From an uncultured Chryseobacterium sp. (GTDB lineage Bacteria > Bacteroidota > Bacteroidia > Flavobacteriales > Weeksellaceae): a DNA stretch of 64,000 nucleotides. Where the stretch lies: contig NZ_CAKZIK010000070.1 in the NCBI RefSeq assembly GCF_936933875.1, forward strand, positions 1-64,000. The letters run 5' to 3'. Shown here piece after piece: positions 25,203 through 33,663 of the stretch; the stretch's first letter is position 1; every line of letters starts with the position of its first letter. A program made the position numbers and the translations under genes. Below the pieces are notes generated by a model. The model saw only the letters and a list, made by a program, of their open reading frames with translations. It was not told where the DNA came from and made no database searches.

Positions 25203-26828
25203 ATGTCAAAAGCCATTTCTCAGGTTCCTTACGCAGTAAACGAACCGGTAAGAAGCTATGAACCGGGTTCTCCGGAAGTAAAATCACTCATTGCCACTTA
25301 TAAAAAAATGTGGAAGGAAAAAGTGGAAATTCCAATGTACATCGGTGGAAAGGAAGTTACTACAAAGAATAAAGTGAGAATTGAATCTCCACAAGACCAT
25401 CAACACGATTTAGGTTTCTATTACGAAGGTGATATGAACCATGTTGATGCGGCTATTGAAGCGGCTTTGGCAGCAAAAAAAGACTGGAACGCTTTAGGTT
25501 GGGAACAAAGAGCTTCGATTTTCCTAAAAGCTGCTGAACTTTTGGCCGGACCTTACCGTGACAAACTGAACGCTGCAACCATGATTGGACAAGGGAAAAA
25601 CGTGATGCAGGCCGAAATTGATTCTGCTTGTGAGTTTATTGATTTCCTGAGATTCAATGTAGAATTTATGACAGAAATGTATGCAGAACAGCCAGTTTCG
25701 AGTGAGGGAATTTGGAACCGTTCAGAATACAGACCTTTGGAAGGTTTCTGTTTTGCGGTGACGCCTTTCAACTTTACAGCAATTGCCGGAAACTTGCCTT
25801 CCTGTATGGCAATGATGGGAAATGTAGTGGTTTGGAAGCCTTCTCATTCTCAGGTATATTCTGCGCAGGTAATTATGGAAATTTTCCAGGAGGCTGGACT
25901 TCCAGACGGTGTTATTAATTTGATTTACACCGACGGCGCAAAAACTGCAGAAAAAGTTTTGGCTCACCCTGATTTTGCAGGTCTTCATTTTACTGGTTCT
26001 ACATCTGTTTTCCAGGGAATGTGGAAAATGATTGGCGACAACATCCACAAATACAAAACTTATCCAAGAATTGTAGGTGAAACCGGCGGAAAAGACTTCG
26101 TGATGGTTCATCCAAGTGCGAATGCTGAAGCTGTAGCAACAGCTTTGGTAAGAGGTGCTTTCGAATATCAAGGACAGAAATGTTCCGCTGCGTCAAGAGC
26201 ATACGTTCCCAAATCTTTGTGGGCGGATGTAAAAAAAGTGATGGAAAAGCAACTTTCTGAAATTAAAATGGGTTCTCCTGAAGATCCTTCTAACTTTGTG
26301 AATGCGGTAATTCACAGAGGTTCTTTTGATAAATGTAAAACCTATATTGAAGCTGCTAAAGAAGCGAAAGATGCTACTATTATTTTCGGTGGAAAATGTG
26401 ATGACAAGAAAGGTTATTTCGTTGAACCAACGGTAATTGAAACTTCAAACCCTCAATATTCATCGATGTGCGAAGAGATTTTCGGTCCAATTTTGAGCGT
26501 TTATGTTTACGAAGACAAAAAATGGGCAGAAACATTGAAACTGGTTGATGAAACTTCGCCATATTCTTTGACGGGTTCTATCTTCGCAAAAGACAGATAC
26601 GCAATAGACGAAGCGTACCACGCTCTTGAAAATGCTGCCGGAAACTTCTACATCAATGATAAACCGACCGGAGCCGTTGTAGGCCAGCAGCCTTTTGGTG
26701 GAGCCAGAGCTTCCGGAACCAATGATAAGGCAGGTTCTAAAATGAACTTGTTACGCTGGGTTTCTGTACGTTCAATTAAAGAAACTTTTGTAAGCCCGAA
26801 AGATTATAAATATCCTTTTTTGGGGTAA
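25203..26828 (+). CDS. pruA: L-glutamate gamma-semialdehyde dehydrogenase
   Basis: Aldehyde dehydrogenase of the proline-catabolism type (541 residues) that oxidises glutamate semialdehyde to glutamate with NAD. The N-terminus MSKAISQVPYAVNEPVRSYEPGS is typical of bacteroidetal and eukaryotic-like single-function P5CDH. Active-site features are present: GETGGKDFVMVH with the general-base Glu, and the nucleophile Cys in YQGQKCSAASRAYVP. FTGSTSVFQGMW and EIFGPILSVYVY are the usual ALDH blocks. No proline dehydrogenase is fused or adjacent. A near-consensus promoter lies upstream and a perfect hairpin terminator downstream, so it is probably a single-gene transcript. Confidence 0.95.
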   Translation: MSKAISQVPYAVNEPVRSYEPGSPEVKSLIATYKKMWKEKVEIPMYIGGKEVTTKNKVRIESPQDHQHDLGFYYEGDMNHVDAAIEAALAAKKDWNALGWEQRASIFLKAAELLAGPYRDKLNAATMIGQGKNVMQAEIDSACEFIDFLRFNVEFMTEMYAEQPVSSEGIWNRSEYRPLEGFCFAVTPFNFTAIAGNLPSCMAMMGNVVVWKPSHSQVYSAQVIMEIFQEAGLPDGVINLIYTDGAKTAEKVLAHPDFAGLHFTGSTSVFQGMWKMIGDNIHKYKTYPRIVGETGGKDFVMVHPSANAEAVATALVRGAFEYQGQKCSAASRAYVPKSLWADVKKVMEKQLSEIKMGSPEDPSNFVNAVIHRGSFDKCKTYIEAAKEAKDATIIFGGKCDDKKGYFVEPTVIETSNPQYSSMCEEIFGPILSVYVYEDKKWAETLKLVDETSPYSLTGSIFAKDRYAIDEAYHALENAAGNFYINDKPTGAVVGQQPFGGARASGTNDKAGSKMNLLRWVSVRSIKETFVSPKDYKYPFLG

Positions 26829-26836
26829 AATAAAAA

Positions 26837-26860
26837 TGCTTCGAGAACCTCAGCATGACA
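26837..26860. repeat. GCTTCGAGAACCTCAGCATGACA-type repeat fragment
   Basis: The fragment TGCTTCGAGAACCTCAGCAT, just after pruA, matches a short element that I recall being repeated in Bacteroidota genomes. It directly precedes the pruA terminator. Confidence 0.45.
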
Positions 26861-26887
26861 AAATCCGCAGAAATTTCTGCGGATTTT
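26860..26887 (+). terminator. Intrinsic terminator after pruA
   Basis: A 28-base perfect palindrome, AAAATCCGCAGAAA followed by TTTCTGCGGATTTT. It shares its CCGCAGA/TCTGCGG core with the terminator at 3567. Confidence 0.85.
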
Positions 26888-26950
26888 TCATGTTTTAAAA
26901 ACTTGCACAAAAATTGCTTTACCTTTTAGAATCATTAAAAATTTACTATT

Positions 26951-27130
26951 ATGAAAAAACTATTTGTTGGTGCGTTTTTAGGATTATTATTCTTAGGAAG
27001 TTGCGCCCAAAAGAAAGAACAGCGCGAAGAATATAAGGAAGAAAACAGCGCTGAACATATGCGAAACAGCGGCAGTGATTCTGCAGTTTCGGCTACTGCA
27101 GAGGTTGATAGTGCTAATACTGCCAATTAG
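26951..27130 (+). CDS. Small lipoprotein of unknown function
   Basis: A 59-residue protein. The signal peptide MKKLFVGAFLGLLFLGSC ends in a lipobox with Cys18. The mature part is short, charged and polar (AQKKEQREEYKEENSAEHM, then Ser/Ala-rich), with no predicted fold. It is probably anchored in a membrane. Function unknown. It stands alone between pruA and ppdK, with its own terminator hairpin downstream. A weak -7-like TACCTTTT lies at 26920. Confidence 0.75.
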   Translation: MKKLFVGAFLGLLFLGSCAQKKEQREEYKEENSAEHMRNSGSDSAVSATAEVDSANTAN

Positions 27131-27151
27131 CAAAATTTTTCCATTAAAGAG

Positions 27152-27186
27152 AACCCTTTTCAGAGTTTTTCACTCTGAAAGGGTTT
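27152..27186 (+). terminator. Intrinsic terminator after the small lipoprotein gene
   Basis: Stem AACCCTTTTCAGAG paired with CTCTGAAAGGGTT, with one bulged T and a TTTTTCA-type loop. A related CCTTTCAG/CTGAAAGG stem is found at 55748. Confidence 0.75.
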
Positions 27187-27197
27187 ATACTTAAATA

Positions 27198-27228
27198 ATT
27201 TCGGCGGGCGCTTCGCGCCCGCCGAAAT
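27198..27228. repeat. GC-rich perfect palindrome with UUCG-type loop
   Basis: ATTTCGGCGGGCG, then CTTCG, then CGCCCGCCGAAAT: a perfect 13-bp stem around a C(TTC)G loop, standing out sharply in AT-rich DNA. It lies between the lipoprotein terminator and the ppdK stop codon. It could be a REP-like element and/or the ppdK terminator. A related GC-rich hairpin is near 7782-7802. Confidence 0.75.
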
Positions 27229-27313
27229 CCTGCATACGATTATCTGTAATTAAAAATTACTGTCCTTATAAAAACTTTATCAGGTATCTGTAAAATTAGA
27301 TAAAGTACAGTAG

Positions 27314-30100
27314 CTATTTTTTATCCTCAATTGCAGCCTGCGCAGCAGCCAATCTTGCAATTGGAACTCTGAAAGGAGAACAACTTACGTAATTCAAGCC
27401 TAATTTATGGCAGAATTTTACGGATTCCGGATCGCCGCCGTGTTCGCCGCAAATTCCGACTTTCAGATTTTTCTTAATGCTTCTACCCTTTTCAACACCA
27501 ATTTTTACCAATTCGCCAACTCCAGTTTGGTCGATGGAAACAAACGGATCTTCAGGGAGAAGTTTCAAATCTAAATATTTAGGCAAAAATCCACCAATAT
27601 CGTCTCTGGAGAAACCGAAAGACATTTGTGTCAAGTCATTAGTTCCAAAACTGAAGAAATCAGCAACTTGCGCCATGGAATCGCCTTTTAAAGCTGCTCT
27701 TGGAGTTTCAATCATGGTTCCGTAGAGATAAGGAATATTTTTTAAGCCTGTTTTTTCCAAAACTTCTGGGTAAACTTTATCTACAATATTTTTTTGGTGA
27801 GTGAGTTCGTGACGTCCCATTACTACAGGAATCATAATTTCCGGATATGCTTTTTTTCCGTCTTTTTGAAGTTCACCTGCGGCTTCCAAAATCGCACGAA
27901 CCTGCATTTCTGTAATTTCAGGATAAGAAACTCCTAGACGAACTCCGCGGTGGCCCAACATTGGATTATTTTCGTGAAGAGCGAGGATTCTTCTGTTCAA
28001 AACGCTCATTCTCACGCCCAATTCTTTCGCCAATTCCAGCAGTTTTTCTTTGTCGTGAGGAACAAATTCGTGTAAAGGCGGATCAAGCAAACGGATGGTT
28101 ACAGGATTTCCGTTCATTACTTCCAAAGTCGCCTTGATGTCTTTTTTCACGAATTTGAACAATTCGTTCAAAGCAGATTTTCTTTCTTTTTCGGTGGTGC
28201 TCATAATCATTTTTCTGAGCAGGAATAATGGTTTTTCGCTGCCTTCTCCGTAAAACATGTGTTCCGTTCTGAACAATCCGATTCCTTCCGCACCGAAATA
28301 AGTCGCCTGTTCTGCATCTTTCGGAGTATCTGCATTCGTTCTTACGCCGAGTTTTTTAGCTTTATCTACCAATGTCATTAGTGACTTATAAGCAATATTT
28401 TTATTTAAATCAGTATTGGACAATTCTAAAACACCTTCGTAAACCGCGCCTCTAGTTCCATTCAAAGTCAGCCACTCTCCTTCGTGGATTTTTTTGCCTT
28501 GATTAGTGATAAAATATTTTTCATTTTCATGAATTTCTATATCAGAACAGCCTACGATACAGCATTTCCCCCAACCTCTTGCCACAAGCGCGGCGTGAGA
28601 AGTCATTCCTCCTTTTGTAGTTAAAATTGCCTGAGATTTGTGCATACCGTCCACGTCTTCCGGAGAAGTTTCTTCACGAACCAAAATTACTTTTTCACCT
28701 TTTAATCCCCATTCTACAGCATCTTCGGAAGTGAACACTACTCTACCAACAGCTCCACCAGGACCGGCTGGAAGACCTTTTGCTACCGGTTTGTGTTTTT
28801 TCTCTTGTTCAGGATCAATCATCGGCAACAACAATTCCACCAACTGATTCGGAGCAACACGCATTACCGCTGTATCTGCATCAATCAGTTTTTCTTTGAA
28901 CATATCTGCAGCCATTTTCACTGCGGCAACACCATTACGTTTTCCAACTCTGCACTGAAGCATGTACAATTTACCTTTTTCGATAGTAAATTCGATGTCC
29001 TGCATGTCTTTGTAGTGATTTTCGAGTTTTTTCTGAATTTTATCCAACTCTTTGTATTGAGCCGGCATGAATTTCGCCAAAGTGGTCAAATTTTTAGAAT
29101 GGTCGTTTTTAGATTCATTGTTAATTGGCGCCGGAGTTCTGATTCCCGCCACAACGTCTTCACCTTGCGCATTTACCAAATATTCACCGTAAAAATGATT
29201 ATCTCCATTTCCCGGATTTCTTGTGAAAGCAACACCAGTACAGCTGTCATCACCCATATTTCCAAAAACCATTGCCTGAACATTCACTGCAGTTCCCCAA
29301 TCATCTGGAATTCTTTCAATTCTTCTATACTCGATCGCACGTTTTCCGTTCCATGAAGCGAATACTGCTCCAACTCCACCCATTAACTGATCCCAAGGAT
29401 TTTCCGGGAATTCAACTTTCAGGTGTTTTTTAGTAAGTTCTTTAAATTCTTTTACCAATTTTTTTAAATCATCTGCAGACAATTCGGTGTCGAGTTCAAC
29501 ACCGTTTTTCTTTTTCATTTCTTCAAGACGTTCGTCCATCAATTTACGGATTCCTTTTCCTTTTGCCGGTTCCATTCCTCCGGCTTTTTCTATCACTACA
29601 TCGGCATACATCATCACCAAACGGCGGTAAGCATCGTAAGCAAATCTTTCGTCGCCGGATTTTGCGATGAGTCCGATTACGGTTTCGTCATTCAAACCAA
29701 TATTCAAAACAGTATCCATCATTCCCGGCATGGATTTTCTTGCTCCGGAACGAACGGACATTAACAATGGATCTTTTTTATCGCCAAACTTTTTGCCCAT
29801 GAGTTTTTCAACTTCAGCAAGCGCAGTTTTAATCTGTTTTTCTAAATCTTTCGGATAGGTTCTTTTGTTATCGTAGAAATACGTACAAACTTCAGTAGTT
29901 ACGGTAAATCCTGGAGGAACGGGAAGTTTAAGGTTTTTGTGTCCTGCCATTTCAGCAAGGTTAGCTCCTTTTCCGCCCAATAAATTTTTCATGGATTCGT
30001 TTCCGTCGGCTTTACCACCACCGAAAGAATATACATACTTTGCTTCTTTTTTCACGCCTGCTCTAGCTTTTGCAGGTCTAGCTTTAACCATTGTAGCCAT
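27314..30100 (-). CDS. ppdK: Pyruvate, phosphate dikinase
   Basis: Interconverts pyruvate, ATP and phosphate with PEP, AMP and PPi; a central-carbon switch in gluconeogenesis or pyrophosphate-linked glycolysis. Domains in order: nucleotide-binding N-terminal domain (YVYSFGGGKADG, LLGGKGANLAEM, SVRSGARKSMPGMMDT), the swivelling phosphohistidine domain with catalytic His in GGMTSHAALVARGWG, and the C-terminal PEP/pyruvate barrel with the catalytic Cys in KVGICGEHGGDP. Length of 928 residues is normal, with a short basic N-terminal stretch (MATMVKARPAKARAGVKK). It is a single-gene unit; the GC-rich hairpin at 27198 follows its stop. Confidence 0.97.
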   Translation of the reverse strand: MATMVKARPAKARAGVKKEAKYVYSFGGGKADGNESMKNLLGGKGANLAEMAGHKNLKLPVPPGFTVTTEVCTYFYDNKRTYPKDLEKQIKTALAEVEKLMGKKFGDKKDPLLMSVRSGARKSMPGMMDTVLNIGLNDETVIGLIAKSGDERFAYDAYRRLVMMYADVVIEKAGGMEPAKGKGIRKLMDERLEEMKKKNGVELDTELSADDLKKLVKEFKELTKKHLKVEFPENPWDQLMGGVGAVFASWNGKRAIEYRRIERIPDDWGTAVNVQAMVFGNMGDDSCTGVAFTRNPGNGDNHFYGEYLVNAQGEDVVAGIRTPAPINNESKNDHSKNLTTLAKFMPAQYKELDKIQKKLENHYKDMQDIEFTIEKGKLYMLQCRVGKRNGVAAVKMAADMFKEKLIDADTAVMRVAPNQLVELLLPMIDPEQEKKHKPVAKGLPAGPGGAVGRVVFTSEDAVEWGLKGEKVILVREETSPEDVDGMHKSQAILTTKGGMTSHAALVARGWGKCCIVGCSDIEIHENEKYFITNQGKKIHEGEWLTLNGTRGAVYEGVLELSNTDLNKNIAYKSLMTLVDKAKKLGVRTNADTPKDAEQATYFGAEGIGLFRTEHMFYGEGSEKPLFLLRKMIMSTTEKERKSALNELFKFVKKDIKATLEVMNGNPVTIRLLDPPLHEFVPHDKEKLLELAKELGVRMSVLNRRILALHENNPMLGHRGVRLGVSYPEITEMQVRAILEAAGELQKDGKKAYPEIMIPVVMGRHELTHQKNIVDKVYPEVLEKTGLKNIPYLYGTMIETPRAALKGDSMAQVADFFSFGTNDLTQMSFGFSRDDIGGFLPKYLDLKLLPEDPFVSIDQTGVGELVKIGVEKGRSIKKNLKVGICGEHGGDPESVKFCHKLGLNYVSCSPFRVPIARLAAAQAAIEDKK

Positions 30101-30311
30101 TTTATATGATATTTTTTGTTTATTTCTCTTTTAAAGACAAGTAAAGTTACCGACATTTTATGCTTGATAATTACTGATTTTGCTGACAAATGTCAAGATT
30201 GAGAAAAGTCATAAAAGAGATGGGAATACCGAACGGAGATGGAATTTCCAGCCAGAAGCTGAAGATGCAGAAAAGTGTAAATACCGAATTGGTAACCTTC
30301 CACAGTGAACA

Positions 30312-30343
30312 AAAAAAATGCACCGGAAAGCCAGTGCATTTTA
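30312..30343 (-). terminator. Intrinsic terminator after fabH
   Basis: AAATGCAC...GTGCATTT stem with an inner GG/CC pair and an AAAG loop. On the minus strand it is followed by a T8 run, so it terminates fabH. The remaining bases between here and ppdK (30101-30311) show no convincing gene. Confidence 0.8.
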
Positions 30344-30358
30344 ACTTATATGTAAATT

Positions 30359-31381
30359 TTAATATTCAAACAAAACAGAACCCCATGTAAATCCGCTTCC
30401 AAAAGCAGAAAGAAGCACCAAGTCTCCTCTTTTGATTTTATTTTGCTCTATTGCTTCAGACAAAGCCAAAGGAATGGAAGCTGCGGTGGTATTTCCGTAC
30501 TTCTGAATATTATTGAAAACCTTTTCATCCGGCAAACCAAATTTCTGTTGCACAAACTGAGCAATTCTCAAATTAGCCTGATGTGGAATAAACATATCCA
30601 AATCTTCGACTGTTTTTCCTGCAGCATTTAAAGCTTCATTCATCGTTTCCGGGAATCTTGTAACGGCGTGTTTGAACACAAAATTTCCGTTCATAATTGG
30701 ATAAATTTCTTTGTTCGTTACTGCTTCCGGTTCCAAACGCATTCTGTCGCTCCAACCGAATTTCGAACCCGGGAACTTCGTACACAATTCCTCAGCATAT
30801 TTTCCTTCGGAATGCATATTTACAGAGAGGATATCGCCTGCATTTTCATCTTCCGAAGCAGAAAGAACAATCGCTCCGGCTCCATCTCCGAAAATCACGG
30901 AAACGCCACGTCCTTCATCAGAAAAATCCAGTCCGAAAGAATGGCATTCCGCTCCTACTACCAAAATATTTTTATAAGTTCCTGATTTGATGAACGCATT
31001 CGCAACGCTTACAGCATAAACAAAACCTGAACACTGGTTTCTAACATCCAAAGCTCCAATAGTTTTGCAACCCAACATATCCTGCAACTGGACGCCACAA
31101 CCCGGGAAGAAATAATCGGGAGAAAGTGTTGCGAAGACAATATAATCCAAATCTTCAGCAGTCATTCCGGCCATTTTCAACGCTTTTTCGGAAGCTTTAA
31201 GACCAAAATATGCTGTAGTTTCTTCGGCGTCGTTTCTGTTTTTACGGTGTCTTCTTTCCTTAATTCCTGTTCTTTCTGTAATCCATTCGTCGTTGGTGGT
31301 CATCAGTTTCGACAAATCATCGTTGGTTACCACATTATCTGGAACGTAATTTCCGATTCCTTTAATTACACTTTTAATCAT
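30359..31381 (-). CDS. fabH: 3-oxoacyl-ACP synthase III (beta-ketoacyl-ACP synthase III)
   Basis: Condensing enzyme that starts fatty-acid synthesis from an acyl-CoA and malonyl-ACP. The catalytic triad is visible: Cys in NQCSGFVYAVS, His in FIPHQANLRI and Asn in KYGNTTAASIPLA. The N-terminus MIKSVIKGIGNYVPDNVVTN and LLSAFGSGFTWGSVLFEY C-terminus are typical. Length of 340 residues is normal. The gene is not next to plsX or other fab genes here, so it may be one of several KAS III paralogues of the organism; Bacteroidota often make branched fatty acids. A TATCTTTG promoter element lies just upstream. Confidence 0.94.
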   Translation of the reverse strand: MIKSVIKGIGNYVPDNVVTNDDLSKLMTTNDEWITERTGIKERRHRKNRNDAEETTAYFGLKASEKALKMAGMTAEDLDYIVFATLSPDYFFPGCGVQLQDMLGCKTIGALDVRNQCSGFVYAVSVANAFIKSGTYKNILVVGAECHSFGLDFSDEGRGVSVIFGDGAGAIVLSASEDENAGDILSVNMHSEGKYAEELCTKFPGSKFGWSDRMRLEPEAVTNKEIYPIMNGNFVFKHAVTRFPETMNEALNAAGKTVEDLDMFIPHQANLRIAQFVQQKFGLPDEKVFNNIQKYGNTTAASIPLALSEAIEQNKIKRGDLVLLSAFGSGFTWGSVLFEY

Positions 31382-31400
31382 GCAGTTATTTTAATTTTCG

Positions 31401-31408
31401 CAAAGATA
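31401..31408 (-). promoter_or_regulatory. Putative -7 promoter element for fabH
   Basis: On the minus strand TATCTTTG fits TAnnTTTG, about 20 bases before the fabH ATG. The -33 position reads TTTT rather than TTTG. Confidence 0.55.
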
Positions 31409-31459
31409 GATTTTATTTAAAACATAAAAAAAGATCAATCGGCGCACGAAAAATATCTT

Positions 31460-31467
31460 TAATTTTG
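31460..31467 (+). promoter_or_regulatory. Putative -7 promoter element for corA
   Basis: TAATTTTG followed by four bases (TTAA) and the ATG at 31472, suggesting a leaderless or near-leaderless mRNA. No TTTG at -33. Confidence 0.45.
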
Positions 31468-31471
31468 TTAA

Positions 31472-32374
31472 ATGCCTATTGAAATTATTTTTCGAAACCA
31501 CCACTGTGAGTGGATTGATGTTGAAGCGCCAACGCAGGAAGACCTGAATTTTCTGCATGACCGATACGAAATTAATACTCTTTTGCTGGAAGACACCATT
31601 GACCCTAATCACCTTCCAAAATTCGAGCAGGATAACCATGTGAAATTCTTCCTGATGCGAGAAAATACGGAGCTTGAAAGAGCGAGCCTGAACACGATAA
31701 GTGATATTTCAACGAAGTTGGGTGTTTTTGTGGTGAACAATGTTATCATTACCATTCACAGGATGAAAAACCGCAGCGTTTACGATTTTAAAAAGGAAGT
31801 TTATCTTGATGAAAACAAAGAAATTACTGCTGATAAAATTGCGCTCAAGTTAGCTTTAAAAGTCCTGAAATCTTTTGACGATGAATCTAAAAACCTGTTG
31901 GAAACCATGGACAACATCGAAAACGAAATTTTCCTGAAAAATACCAACAGTTCCAACCAAATTCGCAGACTGTATAAAATGAAACGTAAATCCGGACTGA
32001 ATACGAGAATCCTAAATATTTCTGCAGACTGGGTTGAAAAATTTAAACTTTTAAAAGTTGAAGATTCAGCATTTGTTGATTTGAAGGACAAATATAATGA
32101 CGTAGTTGCAGATTTCGACCATTTAAATGCACAGGTAACCAACCTCATCCAAATGTATCTTGCTTTAACCGACCAAAAAGCGAATCAAGTGATGAAAGTT
32201 CTTGCGATTTATTCGATGTACTTCTTCCCGATTACCTTTATTGCAGGGATTTACGGGATGAACTTCGAATTTATGCCCGAATTAAAACACAAATACGGCT
32301 ACTTCCTTACTTTAGGTTTGATGGCATTAATTGCACTTCTGACTTTCATTTATGTACGCAGAAAACGATGGTAA
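31472..32374 (+). CDS. corA: CorA family magnesium transporter
   Basis: Membrane channel for magnesium and possibly cobalt, 300 residues. A long N-terminal cytoplasmic domain with a helical stalk (residues 1-235) leads to two C-terminal transmembrane helices (about 237-258 and 275-293). The selectivity signature is YGMNF just after the first helix, followed by an acidic loop (EFMPELKHKYG). A basic C-terminus (YVRRKRW) ends the protein on the cytoplasmic side. It is divergent from fabH. Its start is supported by a TAATTTTG element four bases upstream. Confidence 0.92.
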   Translation: MPIEIIFRNHHCEWIDVEAPTQEDLNFLHDRYEINTLLLEDTIDPNHLPKFEQDNHVKFFLMRENTELERASLNTISDISTKLGVFVVNNVIITIHRMKNRSVYDFKKEVYLDENKEITADKIALKLALKVLKSFDDESKNLLETMDNIENEIFLKNTNSSNQIRRLYKMKRKSGLNTRILNISADWVEKFKLLKVEDSAFVDLKDKYNDVVADFDHLNAQVTNLIQMYLALTDQKANQVMKVLAIYSMYFFPITFIAGIYGMNFEFMPELKHKYGYFLTLGLMALIALLTFIYVRRKRW

Positions 32375-32380
32375 AATAAA

Positions 32381-32410
32381 AAGCGGTTTCAGAACATTTC
32401 TAAAACCGCT
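32381..32410 (+). terminator. Probable terminator after corA
   Basis: Inverted repeat AGCGGTTT (32382-32389) with AAACCGCT (32403-32410). The downstream tract CCCACTTT is not a strong T run, so confidence is moderate. Confidence 0.6.
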
Positions 32411-32522
32411 CCCACTTTAAATAAACAAATATAATCAAACGATTGATTGAAAATTTTGTACAAAATTTATTTTTTTGAATTTAACTTTGAAATAATTCAG
32501 ATGTCAAACTCAAAAATATTTT

Positions 32523-32530
32523 TATATTTG
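32523..32530 (+). promoter_or_regulatory. Putative -7 promoter element upstream of the Cys-rich peptide gene
   Basis: TATATTTG fits TAnnTTTG, 32 bases before the ATG. A second match, TAACTTTG, is at 32482-32489. No good TTTG partner at 19 bases for either. Confidence 0.4.
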
Positions 32531-32562
32531 AAGAATAATATTTAACTAAAAATCAAAACGAT

Positions 32563-32778
32563 ATGAAAAAAATAATCTCAGTTTTAGCAGTAGCTGCATT
32601 CACTTTCGGCTTTGCTCAGGAAACACCAAAAAAATCTTGCTGTGCAGGAAAAGATGCTAAAGAATGCAAAATGGGCGACAAAAAAATGGCAAAAGCATGT
32701 GACATGAAAGGCCACAAAGACTGTAAAACGCAGTGCGCAACAAAAACTAAAAAAAGTTCTGTTAAGAAAGCAGCTTAG
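32563..32778 (+). CDS. Small secreted Cys/Lys-rich protein
   Basis: A 71-residue protein. The first 19 residues form a signal peptide (MKKIISVLAVAAFTFGFAQ). The mature part has six cysteines (CC pair, then four single Cys), many lysines and several Met and His residues, with repeated AGKDAKEC / KKMAKACDMKGHKDC-like units. No known fold is evident. The Cys/His/Met content would suit binding of metals such as copper, or disulfides in the periplasm; this is only inference. It has its own promoter-like sequence and a strong terminator, so it is a free-standing gene that may be strongly expressed. Confidence 0.75.
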   Translation: MKKIISVLAVAAFTFGFAQETPKKSCCAGKDAKECKMGDKKMAKACDMKGHKDCKTQCATKTKKSSVKKAA

Positions 32779-32784
32779 AAAAAT

Positions 32785-32810
32785 AACCACTCGAAATGAG
32801 TGGTTTTTTT
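32785..32810 (+). terminator. Intrinsic terminator after the Cys-rich peptide gene
   Basis: AACCACTC-GAAAT-GAGTGGTT followed by a T run; a perfect 8-bp stem. Confidence 0.9.
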
Positions 32811-32819
32811 ATTCTTAAA

Positions 32820-33632
32820 TTAATTTCTTCCTTTAAAGTCCTTCATCGTATCATAAATCCCGAACACGTTTCGCATTACCCAATCGAAAGAGGGAAGCGG
32901 CAAAATTCCTTGTGAAAAACGGATAAACCAATAAGGAAGCGGCATTGCCAACATTTTTGTTTTACTTTCTATAGCGCTGATGATTCTTTCCGAAGTTTTT
33001 TCCGGTTCAAGTATAGGAAGCAGTTTAGATTTTACTCCATCAAACATTCCTGTATTAATATAAAACGGCATGATGGTCGTTACCGAAATATTTTTGCCCA
33101 ACTGTTCCATTTCCAGCCTTAAACTGTCGCTCCAACCGGTTACAGCCCACTTAGATGCTGCATAAACAGCCATTTTCGGATTCGAAATTAATCCAGCCGA
33201 AGAAGCAATATTACAAATGGCTCCAAAATTTTTCGACATCATTTCCGGTAAAAATTCGAGAGTGATGTGCATTAACGCATTCGAATTAATATGCATGCTT
33301 TTCGCAATATCGTCATGGGTATGTTCATGAAAATATTTTCCTACGACAATTCCGGCATTGTTAATTAAAATTTCGGGGGAACCGCATTCCTGCTTGGTTT
33401 TTGCAGCTACTGTTTTAATTTCTTCAGCATTATTTAAATCAATTTTAAAGCAGAAAATTTCACCCCCTAAACTGGAGAATTCTTCCTTTACCTGCTGCAT
33501 TCCGGCTTCGTTGATATCCCAAATGATGAGTTTTCCGCATCCCCTTTCAAGAGATTTTCTCGCCATAATTTTACCGATTCCCGAAGCACCGCCTGTAATA
33601 AGTACTGTTTTCTTTTGGAACAATGTTTTCAT
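32820..33632 (-). CDS. SDR family NAD(P)-dependent oxidoreductase
   Basis: Short-chain dehydrogenase of 270 residues. The cofactor motif is VLITGGASGIGKIMA, then ILINNAGIVVG, and the catalytic Ser (NIASSAGLIS) and Tyr-Lys (VYAASKWAVTG). A hydrophobic C-terminal region with PYWFIRFSQGILPLPSFDWVMR resembles membrane-associated 17-beta-HSD11/retinol dehydrogenase-like members, so a lipid substrate is possible (inference). It is divergent from an aldehyde dehydrogenase gene, with 31 bases between the start codons. The two could act in sequence on an alcohol and its aldehyde. Confidence 0.88.
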   Translation of the reverse strand: MKTLFQKKTVLITGGASGIGKIMARKSLERGCGKLIIWDINEAGMQQVKEEFSSLGGEIFCFKIDLNNAEEIKTVAAKTKQECGSPEILINNAGIVVGKYFHEHTHDDIAKSMHINSNALMHITLEFLPEMMSKNFGAICNIASSAGLISNPKMAVYAASKWAVTGWSDSLRLEMEQLGKNISVTTIMPFYINTGMFDGVKSKLLPILEPEKTSERIISAIESKTKMLAMPLPYWFIRFSQGILPLPSFDWVMRNVFGIYDTMKDFKGRN

Positions 33633-33644
33633 TCAATATATTTG
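33614..33644 (+). promoter_or_regulatory. Full-consensus promoter for the aldehyde dehydrogenase gene
   Basis: TTTG (33614-33617), exactly 19 bases, then TATATTTG (33637-33644). This is the textbook Bacteroidota sigma-ABfr arrangement. The -33 element lies inside the 5' end of the divergent SDR gene. Confidence 0.75.
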
Positions 33645-33663
33645 AAACAAGAATCTAAAAATA

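Noticed and set aside
28793..29356. A 187-residue plus-strand frame inside ppdK.
   Set aside because: Shadow of ppdK; rich in Ile, Phe, Ser and Cys without motif; the opposite strand has strong PPDK motifs.
30190..30390. A 66-residue plus-strand open frame between ppdK and fabH.
   Set aside because: It passes through the fabH terminator and into the antisense strand of the fabH coding end, with no recognisable protein features or start signals.
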